Positions 1 to 11,330 of a stretch of 64,000 nucleotides of DNA are shown piece after piece. The stretch comes from Cordylochernes scorpioides. Taxonomy: Eukaryota > Arthropoda > Arachnida > Pseudoscorpiones > Chernetidae. The stretch is taken from positions 33,191,749 to 33,255,748 of the forward strand of contig CP092865.1 of NCBI GenBank assembly GCA_030710605.1, given 5' to 3'. Below the pieces are notes generated by a model. That model was not told the DNA's origin. It did not search any database and was given only the letters and a program-made list of their open reading frames with translations. Numbering within the stretch: the stretch's first letter is position 1; the number at the start of each line of letters is the position of its first letter. The translations under genes were made by a program, and so were the position numbers.

Positions 1-600
1 AGTGCAGTTAATTCTCACCAAACTATCTCAAGAGAAAAGAGCTTTCTAAGACAAGAGATCAAACACCTTAACAAAGGGAGGCTAAAGAAGAAATAATGGA
101 TTGTTTTTAGCACTGTTCTCTGATTATAATGATGAATATTACAGTTTTCGTTGTCACCTTAGCAATGATGATAAACCAATAATTAATATATATTAATTTC
201 AAGCACACACATTAAAAAAGTAGTTTTTAATAAATAAAAAAAAACTAGCTTTTAGTAAGTTTGATGAAGGGGCAATGCTTATCCCTATGTTGAATACATT
301 TTTGGGGATGAGGATACCTTAGAGACTGAGTTTACTGTATGTATATATATTCTATTGAATTTTAATCTGTGATTTTAATTTGATTACCACCTTATCTTTA
401 TTGTTTGGCATTTCAACATGGATGTTTTACACTGCGCGACATTGAAAATGTAACAGAGTGGCCAGAAAATTATGCAAATATCAGGGTAGATGCACCTCAC
501 AGAGTTATGCAAATGATGTAAAATGCTTGTGCCCACATGGAATAAAATATAAGAACTTGCAGAAAAGACAGTATTGATGCAGTTATTTTTCTTCAAGGAA
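1..600. other. AT-rich stretch, nothing recognised
   Basis: No coding region, RNA gene or clear repeat boundary is visible. Open frames here are short and carry no recognisable motif. Confidence 0.5.
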
Positions 601-639
601 AATCATTGTAGAAATTTTGTTCTTGTTTCAAAAAACACG

Positions 640-895
640 TGTAATAGCAGATAATGCCACACTGTCATCAACAGAGGCAGTTCCAGCAGACAGATACTTT
701 TACGAGGGGCCTGGTGATCAGACTGAAAAGGGCAGGTTGGTCCATATGTCAAATCACAACTGACACACACCTGAATGCATCCACGGTGCACTGACTGTGG
801 AGAAGACGGTTGGAAAAAGGAAAGGCAATTTATAGAAATGCCGGTACAGTCAGAGTGACACCAGCAGGGGTGGATTGGCGTATCCTTTAACAATC
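640..895 (+). pseudogene. Tc1-like transposase, N-terminal helix-turn-helix fragment
   Basis: In the plus frame from about 702 the translation holds RGLVIRLKRAGWS, then a helix-turn-helix-like stretch with ASTVH, an in-frame stop, LWRRRLEKGKA, and RVTPAGVDWRI. This order (GLxxAGWS, xSTVxRxxRRWxExG, R.T..xDxRI) is the paired-like DNA-binding domain of Tc1/mariner transposases. No catalytic DDE part follows, so this is a dead 5' fragment. The family call rests on motif pattern only. Confidence 0.55.
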
Positions 896-905
896 AGTGG
901 CGTAT

Positions 906-1928
906 CCATGGCCGACACCGTTTTTGCTTTGTTTTATGACTATAATTTTGAAATAAAGATCAGTTATTGTTTGTTCTTGCCTCTTGGTGTTCCATTTTAA
1001 ATGTCACACAGTTTATATCCTATTATTTAGTGAATGTGCTGAAATATCTTGACCTGTGTGTATGCAGATGAGCGTAGGAGACATTAAGGTATATCTGCTC
1101 CCTTCCTACTCCCTCCAGTGTCCCCCATTATTTCTGTGGGTATGGAATCTTTCTCAGTGCTTCATCTCACCGACCAAAAACATATTGCCATATAAATTCT
1201 CAGAAACAACCTCTGTTAGGTGTATGACTCATTAAGGTTTCACGAATATTTCTACTTGCTGCCCATTTTACTACCCATTTTGTGTTTGTAATTTCGTGCC
1301 TTTTTTTTGAAGGCGATTTTACCAATCACTAGCATATTAACATGTTATGCATCCGATTTTTTGGAATCAGATACTTCTGATTTTTCGTCAATTGATTCAG
1401 ATTATACAGAAATTTATTCCTTCGATGGAAATAATGATATTTTAGACTATTTCGATTGTGAATAAGAGGATTGGGGATAGATCCCCACCAAACGTATCAT
1501 TTTTCACTCCACCAATGAAAAAACATTAGATATCAAGTAAACACAATTTTAAAATTTCTCTCTTATTTTTACAAAACATTTTTGTCAACAAATAATGGAA
1601 GAAACAATTAATATGCTTGACAATAAATAACAGAGGTCATTTTGGCACAAGTAGAATCAATAAATAGATTATATGCATTTCTGTGTATCATTCGAACAGG
1701 GAAATGATTTTTATGTCCAGAATTTCTGATTATTGAATTAAGAATGGATTGAAAATATGCCATTCTTTGCAAAAACGTGTTTCAGACATTGTTTTATTCA
1801 AATTGTTTCTATGTTTCATCTCTATTCTCCCACATCTCCTCAATGATTGCAACAAAAGGTCATTTCTTGAAAGTAGGATCTCTACCTTATTAACAAAATA
1901 AATGGCCTTACAATAATTAAAGGAATTA
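906..1928. other. Unassigned AT-rich sequence
   Basis: Only short open frames without recognisable domains are present. I see no repeat in this stretch that recurs elsewhere in the window. Confidence 0.4.
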
Positions 1929-3271
1929 CAGTAAAACCCCTCTATAGTGAACCCCAATGGGACAGAGCTTTTGGTTCACTATAGCCACAGTTTGGCTATT
2001 TATTTTTTTACTTTTCAAAATTTTTAGACCGTATAATTAAAGAACAGCTATACACACTGGAAGAGGCTGCCCCCTAATAGTGGTCACTTTGTTTTAATTC
2101 CCTTAATTGACCAATTTTCTTACATTGATACTAAATAATGAAAGAAATAATTTAATGATAGGTTCTTCTTATCATTAGCATACATGTACCCCTATAATAT
2201 ATTTCAGCTTTTCAATTTGACCGAATATAAATTCAACACTGACCTTAATTCACGATGAAAATTCTGATCCCATGTGGTATTAAATTAAAGAAGTTAGACT
2301 ATTATATATTCCCTTGACATGTATTATTTAATCCAGTAGAAGAAACAGTAGTTTCACTTTATTGAACATTATATGACACTTATTAAATCCTTTGATCGGT
2401 GGATCAGTAATGTTCCAGACAGTTATTGAAGAAGGGAAAGCCATCACCTAGTCACACTCAGTCCAGATTTCTACTATGACTCTTCTCCAGGCTGTCATGT
2501 AGTCTGCAGATAATGGTGGCCCCGTCACTTCTATATGGAGGGGCTCCTGCAATATTGGTATAGGGAGGATTCTGTGACACAGTAGAATGAAGAGACTAAT
2601 TGTGCAGCTCTTGTATACCTGACATTCCTTCAAATATCCTTGTCATGAAATAAAACTTACTATGAGGCTCCCTATATTGGGCCTTCAGTGTACAGCACAC
2701 GGATTTTCTTTATATTTCAAGAAAAAGTATAAGACAAATCTTTAAAAAAAAAAAAAAGGAATTGCGGACAGTTGATACATTTTGAAAATTTATATGACAG
2801 AAAGCCATCAAAACATTCAGTTGCACAATCAGGAGGTGCAATATATTTATGTGAGTGTGTATGCCAAGTTCCCAATAATATTAAATCTGTTGTTTTGATG
2901 TCAAAAGGAGAATATGCCAACCTTATTTCTATCTTGGTAAGATTTCCTACCATGAGAAGATCTATCTATTTAATATATTGCCAGATTTTTTAAAGAGGAT
3001 CAAATAAAGACATTTTCTAGCCAAATGGTACATGAACTGCCTGGATGTGTTGGCAGCTGCCGTCCCCCCACTCATCGCCGCCGCCACTTCACCACAGTCT
3101 ATAGAGCATGTAAATACAATCCCCTCCCTCTTCTTTTGGTGATGTAACATTAAAGCAGGTTGCACTGCCCCCCATACTTGTTGTTTCATCATTTACCCTG
3201 GACACTGGGAACTGAGTCCCGATTAAATGAAAAGTTCTGAATGGAGAGTCTTCTTCTTTCTTATCACCACA

Positions 3272-3553
3272 CTGGGTGAAGTAGAATGAGTCTGCCTTTG
3301 TCATTAAGACTGGGAGCACTACTCAGTGGCAGGCCGACTTAGCTCCAAAAGAAATGCCCGCCTCTGACATGAGGAACAGACGCCATGTGCAGCCGCTCCT
3401 AACATGGAGTACAAATGCTGCTCATCCTGTATCCCTGGATTAGGAGCCCTTACAGGGTACTATCAGCTGGGCCAGCTGAACCCAGGTTTTTTAGTGAGCT
3501 TGTTACTGCTCCCCCTCCTCCTTTTTCATCCGGGCTTGGGACCGGCAAAGGCG
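3272..3553. repeat. ~280-bp interspersed repeat, copy 1
   Basis: This segment, from about CTGCCTTTGTCATTAAGACT to GGACCGGCAAAGGCGGAGTT, recurs almost base for base at 6452-6733 in the same orientation. Both ends of the similarity are abrupt. It carries no transposase or reverse transcriptase motif; the class is unknown. Confidence 0.7.
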
Positions 3554-3667
3554 GAGTTCGATTAGTATTTTAAGCAACCATTCATTAATTGAGAAACATT
3601 TTTAGTTGGCTATTTAGTTTTATTGTGCTACAAGAAAATAAGACCTATTACCTAAATAACACTGGTA

Positions 3668-3770
3668 GCAGCATTGTTACCGAATTGTCACACACTATAT
3701 ATTTATTTGGATTAGGTCTTATTTTCTTATAACTATAATCTATAATCCAAATTGTGCTTTATCATATCAT
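3668..3770. repeat. ~95-bp repeat with internal inverted arms, copy 1
   Basis: The sequence holds TTATTTGGATTAGG and later ATAATCCAAATTGTGC, which can fold back on each other. The same arrangement recurs at 15886-15971, where it is preceded by CCGAAACGTCACACA. The class is unknown. Confidence 0.5.
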
Positions 3771-4375
3771 TCTTCACAGAGCCATTCAACCCTTTGGTTA
3801 AAGTATTCCCAGTTATCTCCACTTTACAACGTAAAGATCTCTTAATGTTGAAATGTTGAATGTGTGATGTTGGCACCTACTGCTAGGTTGTTTGACCTTT
3901 TAGGAATCAGAAGCTGTTAAAATATTTTATTTTACAAAAAGGCTTAAAGAGAGTTTTGCCAAAGGATCAACACACAAGCTGTTAAAAATCTACAGTTTTT
4001 TCATCAACATGTGTTTCTGATGAATCAACACAATATGAAGAGAAACAACAACAGGACCAGCTAATCCCACACCACCTATGTTAATCCAAATATCTAATGG
4101 TGAGCATTTATAGATGTGCTTTTTCATTATTTAAAATTTCTCTTTATATATAAATGTTTGATTTTTAAAATAGATCCAATTTGTGGGGAAGTAGCTGCCC
4201 AAGAAGTTAAAAATGGTCAACATTTTCAAGTTTGTTATTGTATAATTCTTCTCAATGTATAATTTTCTTACAACATAAACCTTAGATTATTAACGTGAAG
4301 ATAGAGGCTGCCTGGCCAGCATTCATATTTCTTGAAAAAAGACACCTCGGCCAGTATAAATCTTTTTATTACCTC

Positions 4376-4408
4376 GACGTTTCGACAAAAAGCTTTTGTC
4401 CTCGTCAG
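4376..4408 (-). ncRNA. Putative minimal type I hammerhead ribozyme (left arm)
   Basis: Mirror copy of the plus-strand motif at 4495-4527. On the minus strand it reads CTGACGA, a stem II with a GACAAAA/TTTTGTC-type pairing, then GAAACGTC followed by GAG. Core residues match the hammerhead consensus CUGANGA...GAAA...UH. Activity is inferred, not shown. Confidence 0.5.
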
Positions 4409-4494
4409 GAGCAAATAAAAATTAAAACATGTAGCAAGGCGATAAAAAGACCAATTTTTATCGCCTTGCTACATGTTTTAATTTTTATTTGCTC

Positions 4495-4527
4495 CTGACG
4501 AGGACAAAAGCTTTTTGTCGAAACGTC
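4495..4527 (+). ncRNA. Putative minimal type I hammerhead ribozyme (right arm)
   Basis: CTGACGA (4495-4501) is followed by a stem II (GGACAAAAGCTTTTTGTC, 4502-4519), then GAAACGTC (4520-4527) and GAG. CTC before the core pairs with GAG after it, and TTTTTATT upstream pairs with AATAAAAA downstream, extending stem I. Stem III is only the self-complementary ACGU. This matches the minimal Penelope-type hammerheads thought to act as dimers. Predicted cleavage would follow GUC. Confidence 0.55.
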
Positions 4528-5668
4528 GAGGTAATAAAAAGATTTATACTGGCCGAGGTGTCATTTTTCAAGAATTAGATTATTAAAACATTGGATCAGT
4601 AAACATGAGGGCAACCATTTCGCTCAATTACATTACTTTATTTTTCATATAACATTTTTGTAAACAAAAAAGGTGATGATGATAAATTCAATGAATATTT
4701 ACACAATCATAGAAAAATTATATTAAACCTTTATATAAACATAAATATTCTAACTAAATTAAACAGTTATCTTGGCAAGGACAAATGTATTAATTAAAAT
4801 CTACTGATATTGTTTAAACTAAAGATAAATAATTGATCTTTTACAATTTGTGTGGATCTGCTGCTATCTCCAACTATATTGAAACTAATATATTAGCCCA
4901 TTCTACTTGAGAATACAGTAGAGTCTCCCATGAAAGACCACCCAAAAAACATGGTAACCCCGGGCTCCAAAAGAGATTGTCATAATTAACATTTTAAAAT
5001 AGAGCAGACTGTGCACTTTTGTCACAAGTATTGACAAGATATCAATAAAATTATGTTAATTATCACAAGGAGACTGTCTCACATCAGACTTGGTCATGAT
5101 AAGTCGGTGATGATAAGTTATGATAGATTATTTCAATGCAAAAATAGATGTTTCACTTTATCATTTATGTAATCTACATAGTTTTAATAAATAAATCTTA
5201 TATGGAAGACACTGTTTGCAGGTTGGCTCTATAATAAAGTTTAAAATGATTTACTTCAACCTCTTTTTTTAATACTATATTCCAAAGTTTCATTATCGAT
5301 GTACTGCATGCCCTACATGTTTTAAACCATTGAAAAATTGGCTTTAAATAAGCTTTATCAAAATATAATTTCTTGAATATGGATGACAGCAGGTAGCGAT
5401 TTCAAAACAATGAATTTAGTGGCATATTTATTTTAATTTACCTTCTATTTTTGCTGTATGTTATATAAAAATTTTTGCACACTATACTTTTTTATTAAAT
5501 AGAATATCTTTGCAACCATCAAATTCGAAATAGAAAAAATGCAAATGGTTTCTAAAATAAAGAAAAAAGCAAACAAAGGCATTCTAAAAAACGATTTTGC
5601 TAAAAAAAAAAAAAAAAAGGCTATTTTCAAAACATTTCAAAGTGAAACAACAGGAAAATTCAGAACAT

Positions 5669-6059
5669 TCTATATACAGTTACGAGCGTCATTCTTCATC
5701 GCCTCCGTCACGGTTTGCTTTTTTTTTGGAATGACGCCCTCCTATTGGTCGGCTACGATCACGCCACCTTTGCCCCCCCCACTCGCATTTTCGCTTTTGT
5801 AACTATTGTGTTGGAGCGGGTCGCTCCTTAAATAAATGCATATATTAGTTAATAACCAAATGGAATCCTCTCTTTCTTTTTCCCAGTAAGAGACGCCTAC
5901 GGAAGCCAACAGTACATAGACAGATAAAGCACATAGGCTATAGTTATTAACTAAAATATGCATTTATTTAAGGCGCCAATTTATAATTGTAACAAATAGT
6001 ATTTGAATCAAAACATTCAATCGGGTAAAACACGGGCGTTGCCCGGGTCATTCGGCTAG
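5669..6059 (+). mobile_element. Non-autonomous Helitron, copy 1 (391 bp)
   Basis: It starts TCTATATACAGTTACGAGCG and ends CTAG, followed by T, as Helitrons do. Near the 3' end ACGGGCGTTGCCCGGGT forms a GC-rich hairpin about a dozen bases before CTAG. Two further copies lie at 27589-28048 (plus) and 48661-49120 (minus) with matching termini. Inside sits an inverted repeat pair bounded by TTAA, apparently an older TTAA-type miniature element. No Rep/helicase gene is present. Confidence 0.75.
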
Positions 6060-6451
6060 TGTTATATAAGAAAAAATAACATTTCTATTATATAAGAGAT
6101 ATAGAAAATTGTCAAAATTAGTCACGATTGAACGTGTTAGGATGTCTTTTTAGAAATGTTTTATATTTAGATAGTTTAACATGGGCTAAAAAACGTCCAA
6201 ACATACAGGCCCATGATGCAACAAAATTTATTTTTATGCCATGAACTTTGGTGATTTTAACGCAATGGTTTGCATGACAGGTTCAAAACAAAATGAAATA
6301 TAGAATTATGAAGAATATGTGCAAAAATGGAAGAAAATACTATTAACTTTATTTGAAAGAGGCAATGCTTGAAGAGTCTTCTTCTTCTTCTTTCTTATCT
6401 CCACTCAATCATATTAGGGTATCAAGCTTGTTTGACAACCATCATGACTGT

Positions 6452-6733
6452 GTGAAGTAGAATGTGTCTGCCTTTGTCATTAAGACTGGGAGCACTACTC
6501 AGTGGCAGGCCGACTTAGCTCCAAAAGAAATGGCCGCCTCTGACATGAGGAACAGACGCCATGTGCAGCCGCTCCTAACATGGAGTACAAACGCTGCTCA
6601 TCCTGTATCCCTGGATTAGGAGCCCTAACAGGGTACTATCAGCCGGGCCAGCTGAACCCAGGTTTTTTAGTGAGCTTGTTACTGCTCCCCCTCCTCCTTT
6701 TTCATCCGGGCTTGGGACCGGCAAAGGCGGAGT
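6452..6733. repeat. ~280-bp interspersed repeat, copy 2
   Basis: Same orientation and nearly identical to 3272-3553. The flanks differ, so the two are separate insertions or a local duplication within the pogo-type element. Confidence 0.7.
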
Positions 6734-7190
6734 TGAAGAGTGCTTTCAAGCAACAAGGTATTAGAGACATTTTTGCAAGTAAACTTGGTATTATATGATA
6801 TGATAAAGGTTTTCAAAAATAATTTTATATTTTTGAATATATAATTAATAAAAATTTTTGCCAATATAGGATTTGTCTTGATTTTTGAAATTAGACATAG
6901 AGGTACATATATGCTATAATGATAAGAAGAACCTATCATCAAATGATTTCTTTTAATAATCCGTATTAATGGAAGAGGAAATTGGTCAACTTAGGGAATT
7001 AAAGCAAAGTTACCACTATTAAGAGGTAGCCTTCTCATATGTTTATGGCTGTCATTTAATTATTTTTAATTAATGATAATTTTTAATTACAAATTTTTTA
7101 AAGTAAAAGTAAAAAAAAAATAGCCAAACCATGGCTATAGTGAACCACAAGCTCTGTCCTATTGGAGTTCACTATAGAGGGGTTTTACTG

Positions 7191-8060
7191 TAGTTTTCAA
7201 ATTTAATCTTCTCTTCAAATAAACGTACAGTAATCGAGAGAAAAAATTATTTCTCACACAATCTGCCAATTAGGAAATATTCAATTACATTTTTTAAATG
7301 TTCATTTAGGGCTTTATGTTTTTATTTCAAATAAAAAGTTAAATACTTATACAAATGTTCACACTATATAACACACATCAAATAATTATGTATAAAAACA
7401 AACCAATTATTTATATTGTGTGATAACGGATGGATTAATCTTTATATTAAACTTTGATAGTTTTTGGTTTCATGTAACTCCAAGGTATTATTAAATTGTA
7501 AATGTCAAATGTTGACTCCAAAACATTCCGGCTCTCCATGTCTAGTTAAACCTTGCAGAAGTAGAAAATCAAGATAACCCCATCATAAATAGGTGGTTGG
7601 CTTTGTAAACAGCTGAAGTGGGAAAACTGTGCACATTGTGCCTCTATTGTTTCTGTATGCTAAATGATTGTTTTTGGCTTGTAATTCTAAGGAGATTGGA
7701 GATAAAGACCTAAATTTTGGATTTCTTCCTCCTTTGAAGTCATGATTAATGGCTCCAAAAATCAAGCCTTTATTCTCAACCATTTCCGAGTTGAAACCTT
7801 GCAAATTTGACAAACAGACATTGTATTATAATGGATTTTTTTTTTGCCTATCCCTAGTACACGTGGTACAGGCCATGATAATCATGTCAAGAGGAGACTG
7901 CTTTTACTGTAAGTGCACTACATGTCTACACATGTGAAAAGCAGTTCGACTTTGCACTTACAAATGTGTCAGAGCCCCGTTTGGTTACTTGCACTCGCTG
8001 GTGGGGTTGGACTTTTGCTAGAATCGATGGCCATTGGAGCATTTAAAAAAAAAAATCAGA
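7191..8060. other. Unassigned sequence
   Basis: No gene or repeat family is recognised here. The base composition is AT-rich and the open frames are short. Confidence 0.4.
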
Positions 8061-8062
8061 AT

Positions 8063-8140
8063 AAGTGCCCAATGTGGGAATTGAACCCGGGTCGTAATGG
8101 TCGAAAACCAGCAGTTTAAACCATCCTTCCACTGACCCCC
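8063..8140 (-). repeat. tRNA-like sequence (SINE head or tRNA relic)
   Basis: On the minus strand an A-box-like GTGGAAGGATGGT (8120-8134) is followed about 30 bases on by GGGTTCAATTCCC (8076-8088), one mismatch from the B-box GGTTCGANTCC. The cloverleaf cannot be drawn cleanly, so a working tRNA is unlikely. An A/T-run adjoins at 8046-8055. Confidence 0.45.
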
Positions 8141-8749
8141 CTATTATAATGGATAGAAGACACAAGATTGTAAAATGTTTGAACTGAACCCTTTGAGCAG
8201 ACAGTCAAGTGACAATAGAGCAGCCTAAAAATCATCCAAGCCAGATGTTGGTTGTCACAAAAGGGACAGCCACGCTGCTAGGAGGGTTTCTTCCAAGTGG
8301 TTTAGCCTGGAGTAGTGAAAGACCATGCCAAGTATCCTTCTGATGGCAGAGTTTGGAGGCAAGTTTCATTCAGGACCACTGTAAACTCTTGTAAGCAAAC
8401 AAGGAGAACTGAGGTAAGACAGATGTATCTCTCCATCATAATCCTGTTTGCGCCTAGTTATGTAAATAACTTGCTAGGCTGCATTGATTTATAATCATGT
8501 ACATTTTTCTTTCTTTCTTTTAATTATGTAAATATATATGTATATAAAATGAGTGAAAGATGCAATAAAGTGAGTCAGTTAGCTAAAACGAGTGAGGCCT
8601 CCTTCCTCTATTCAAACAGCTTGCTACATCGCAGTCTTGCGAAAAGAAAACATTCTCGGTAGTCAATCCGCCGGTCTGGTCTTATAAAGTACAGTCAATA
8701 ACAAGCTCTGCCACATATCGTCACTCACCTGAGACCAGACTATTTAGGC

Positions 8750-9235
8750 TGAAGGAGCGAAAGGAAGTCCTGGCTAACATTGTCAGGAACCAAGCTCCAA
8801 CAATCTTAATGGACTTTTCAATAGCATATCAGAAAATTGCCCATTCAACAAACCAATGCTAAAGGTTAGCATCAACTCCATAAAATGTAAAGTTTTTAAA
8901 ACCTTGCTAAAACAAACTGCGCATAAAGCGTGAACCTTCTGTTATAACAAACATAATAATATAAGGATTTTTTTGTTCATATGTCATAGATGGAGCCCAT
9001 TTTAATCTACCACCGACTCTAAGGATTCCTTGATCATCAAGGAACGGTGTTAAGCCACAAATCTTGCTCGTGCGCTTCACTGTTCCCAAAGTGGTCATAC
9101 TTCCCATTTCTTCCCTGAAATGCTGGAACTGAAGTGTGACTGATATCGCTCCGCACTGTAATGGCAATTATAGCAAAACTCAATATCCAGGCCGCTTTTC
9201 GGATATATTCATTAATGGTTGTCATTTCTCCTATA
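8750..9235 (-). pseudogene. BEL/Pao-type polyprotein fragment
   Basis: On the minus strand, about 9090 to 8907 encodes LTPFLDDQGILRVGGRL and then YEQKNPYIIM. This is the segment that precedes the integrase zinc-binding region in BEL/Pao retrotransposons (LxPFLDxxGxLRVGGRL...HPxIL). Frameshifts and stops follow towards 8750. No LTRs could be assigned with confidence, although a TATA-like and AATAAA-bearing segment lies at about 8530-8580 on the plus strand. Confidence 0.6.
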
Positions 9236-9365
9236 GCCACCAATAAAGGTTTTTCACAGAAGACATGAACACTCAGGAGCTCAGTTTGTCCACAGTTTTC
9301 AAACAAAGGGAGCATCTTGAGCCATTCTTTTGATTCTGCTGATAACCAGGCTGATAATCCATGGC

Positions 9366-9531
9366 AGATTAAACTGGCGAAACCGCTGGGAGGATTCACC
9401 AATGATGAGCCAGGCCCTCCCATTAACTTTTCCATTGCAGTAAGGACAGTAAAAATTGTTTTATTATTAAAAAGAATCATGCGCGTCTATAATAGTTTCA
9501 AATTTTGATAACCGATGGTGTGCTAATACAT
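9366..9531. mobile_element. Half copy of foldback family (GGCGAAACCGCTGGGAGG core)
   Basis: It contains TGGCGAAACCGCTGGGAGG, a TGATGAGCCAGGCCCTCCC stretch and GCAGTAAGGACAGTA in the same order as in the complete copies at 18486-18886 and 45351-45823. Only the right half is present. Confidence 0.6.
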
Positions 9532-10329
9532 CATAATGTAGCCGACTGATAGTACACGTGACCATTAAAAAATTATTTTAATTTTTCTTTATTTTTTATT
9601 TAATTATTTTTTATCAGAGAGCATGGCACCACAGAGATGAAGGATATAAATTGTATTTGACCATTGACCACCGTTTCACGGCAATGTGTTAAACACAAAG
9701 TGCCAGTAATAAATTAATCATCATTCTGTTTGAATTTCGACCCGACAATTGAGAAATGTTCAGCTACAGCTCCAATCCCTCCTACAACCGGCCCGGCGAG
9801 ACCCCGAACATCAAGACCTTCTTGGACTGGACCAAATAAACCTGAGTATCACATCCCTTCTCTTGTCTCATCAATATTTCACTAGTCTGGTCAACAAAAG
9901 AGCTGTGCACAGTTCTAAGCATGGAATTGACATTTTGTGAATGGGAGCCAACTTAGTCTTCGTTGCCAAGTTTTACACTGACACCAATCATCAGTGGGAA
10001 GTCTTATATAAATGACTGCTGCATCTTAAGAGGCACCGCCAAATCCATGTAATTGTACTCCCTGGGTCCTGAGTCCCAACCATCAGGGTACTCTCAAGGT
10101 TCCTATGGAACTGTGGCCCTACTGAACCAAATTGTATTAAGGTTCACTATAGTGAGATTTTATTGTATATATTTGTTGGGAATGAGTGGAGCTGACAACA
10201 TCATAGTGGGCTCCTCATCCAACATGCAGTCATGGGCTGGAGGTAGGGGCACAAATTGGTGTATGGGAAGAACATATATAGGGGGAAAATGATTAAAATT
10301 TCAAAACAATTTTAATTGTTTTATTCTAG

Positions 10330-11330
10330 ACTTTTATCGTCAAAAATTGAGAAAGTCAATATGTTGTTGGACCCCCCAATGTTCTGGATGCAGGCTGCCA
10401 CCCAGTGTGTTATGGAATGTTAAAGATTCTGGATGGTTTACTGTAAAATTTCTTGCCAAAATTGTCTCCAACTGTCGGGCTAAAAATAGTCAAAATTCCG
10501 GGTTGGTTGCAATCGCCTTCCCTGATGTGCTCTATAGGTGAGAGATCAGGCAACCTTACTAGCCACAGAGTAGTTAAGCAAGATTCAAGACAATCCATTA
10601 TAACACATGCCGTGTGTGGCCGGGCATCATCTTGTTGAAAAGTAAGCCCGGGGTGATGTGAGAGGAATAGCAACAAAACAGGTCCATAGAATGTCATCAT
10701 GTACCATTGTGCTGTCAGGGTGCCAGGAATGACTACCAATGCAGTCCTGCTATCAAATAAAATGGCACCCCAGACCATAACGCCCTGTTGTGGACCTGTG
10801 TGATGTTCGAAAGTAAGGCCAGAATCCACATGCTGCCCAGGACATCTCCAGACACGTTTTGATGGTCGTCAGGGCACAGTAAGAAATGGGACTCATCACC
10901 AAAGATATACACTTCTTGTCAGCGCACTTCCAAGTTGAGCACTTCCAACACCACTGAAGTTGAACTTGTTGGTGTACGGGTGTGAGGGGTAGCATCGTAA
11001 CGGTCTGCAAGCTTCTGCCCCATCAGTTGTCTGTTGATGGTCATTTTGAATACTTGTGTGTCGTTTGATGGTAGTCTGGTGCTACAACAGCAGTTCTGAC
11101 AATCACACTGTTCTCCTATTCTGTTGTGTCTCTTGGTCGACTGCTGCCGTCTTGGTGTTGCATTTATTCAGTTGTTGTCCCACTCTAGCCAAAATCCTCT
11201 AATGGCCACATCACTTCCACATGGATGTCGCGCGATTAGTCAATTTGACCAACCTGCCTCTTTCAATTCAATGGCAGTGCCTCTTTCAAACTCTGAAATT
11301 TGTTCCTAACGAGCACAAATATTTTGATGA
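10330..11330 (-). pseudogene. Decayed Tc1-like transposase gene
   Basis: Reading the minus strand downwards from about 11310, fragments in shifting frames give EFERGTAIELKEAGWS (N-terminal domain), GDESHFLL (first catalytic Asp region), FQQDDARPHTA (second catalytic Asp) and LPDLSPIEH (third acidic residue). These are the Tc1 DDE landmarks in the right order and spacing. Several frameshifts and stops separate them, so the gene cannot be expressed. Terminal inverted repeats could not be delimited. Confidence 0.75.

Larger units (their letters stand above)
4329..4574. mobile_element. Palindromic Penelope-like terminal repeat (120-bp arms, 6-bp loop)
   Basis: The left arm 4329-4448 and right arm 4455-4574 are near-perfect reverse complements around GACCAA. 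Each arm carries CTGACGA, a short self-complementary stem, then GAAACGTCGAG. This is the hammerhead ribozyme signature found in the terminal repeats of Penelope-like retroelements. No Penelope reverse transcriptase or GIY-YIG endonuclease is in the window, so this is an inverted pair of ends without a body. Confidence 0.6.
1929..7190. mobile_element. Pogo/Tc1-mariner-type element with ~300-bp terminal inverted repeats
   Basis: The left end begins CAGTAAAACCCCTCTATAGT at 1929, just after TA. The right end is its reverse complement, finishing ...ACTG at 7190 and followed by TA. The match continues inwards through the GGACAGAGCTT and AATAGTGGT segments for roughly 290 bp (about 1929-2215 against 6895-7190), with indels and substitutions. 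TA target duplication and a CAGT start are typical of pogo/Tigger elements. No transposase gene is visible. The 5.3 kb between the arms contains later insertions: an internal repeat pair, a palindromic Penelope end and a Helitron. The single-element reading is inferred from matching arms and TA flanks. Confidence 0.6.

Noticed and set aside
6580..6798. Open frame with a hydrophobic LLLLPLLLFHPG stretch, resembling a membrane segment
   Set aside because: It lies in a 280-bp repeat that also occurs at 3272-3553, where the frame ends differently; no evidence of a real protein.
8530..8640. TATATAAAA followed by AATAAA, considered as a BEL/Pao LTR
   Set aside because: It is on the plus strand whereas the BEL/Pao fragment is on the minus strand, and no second copy was found in the window.
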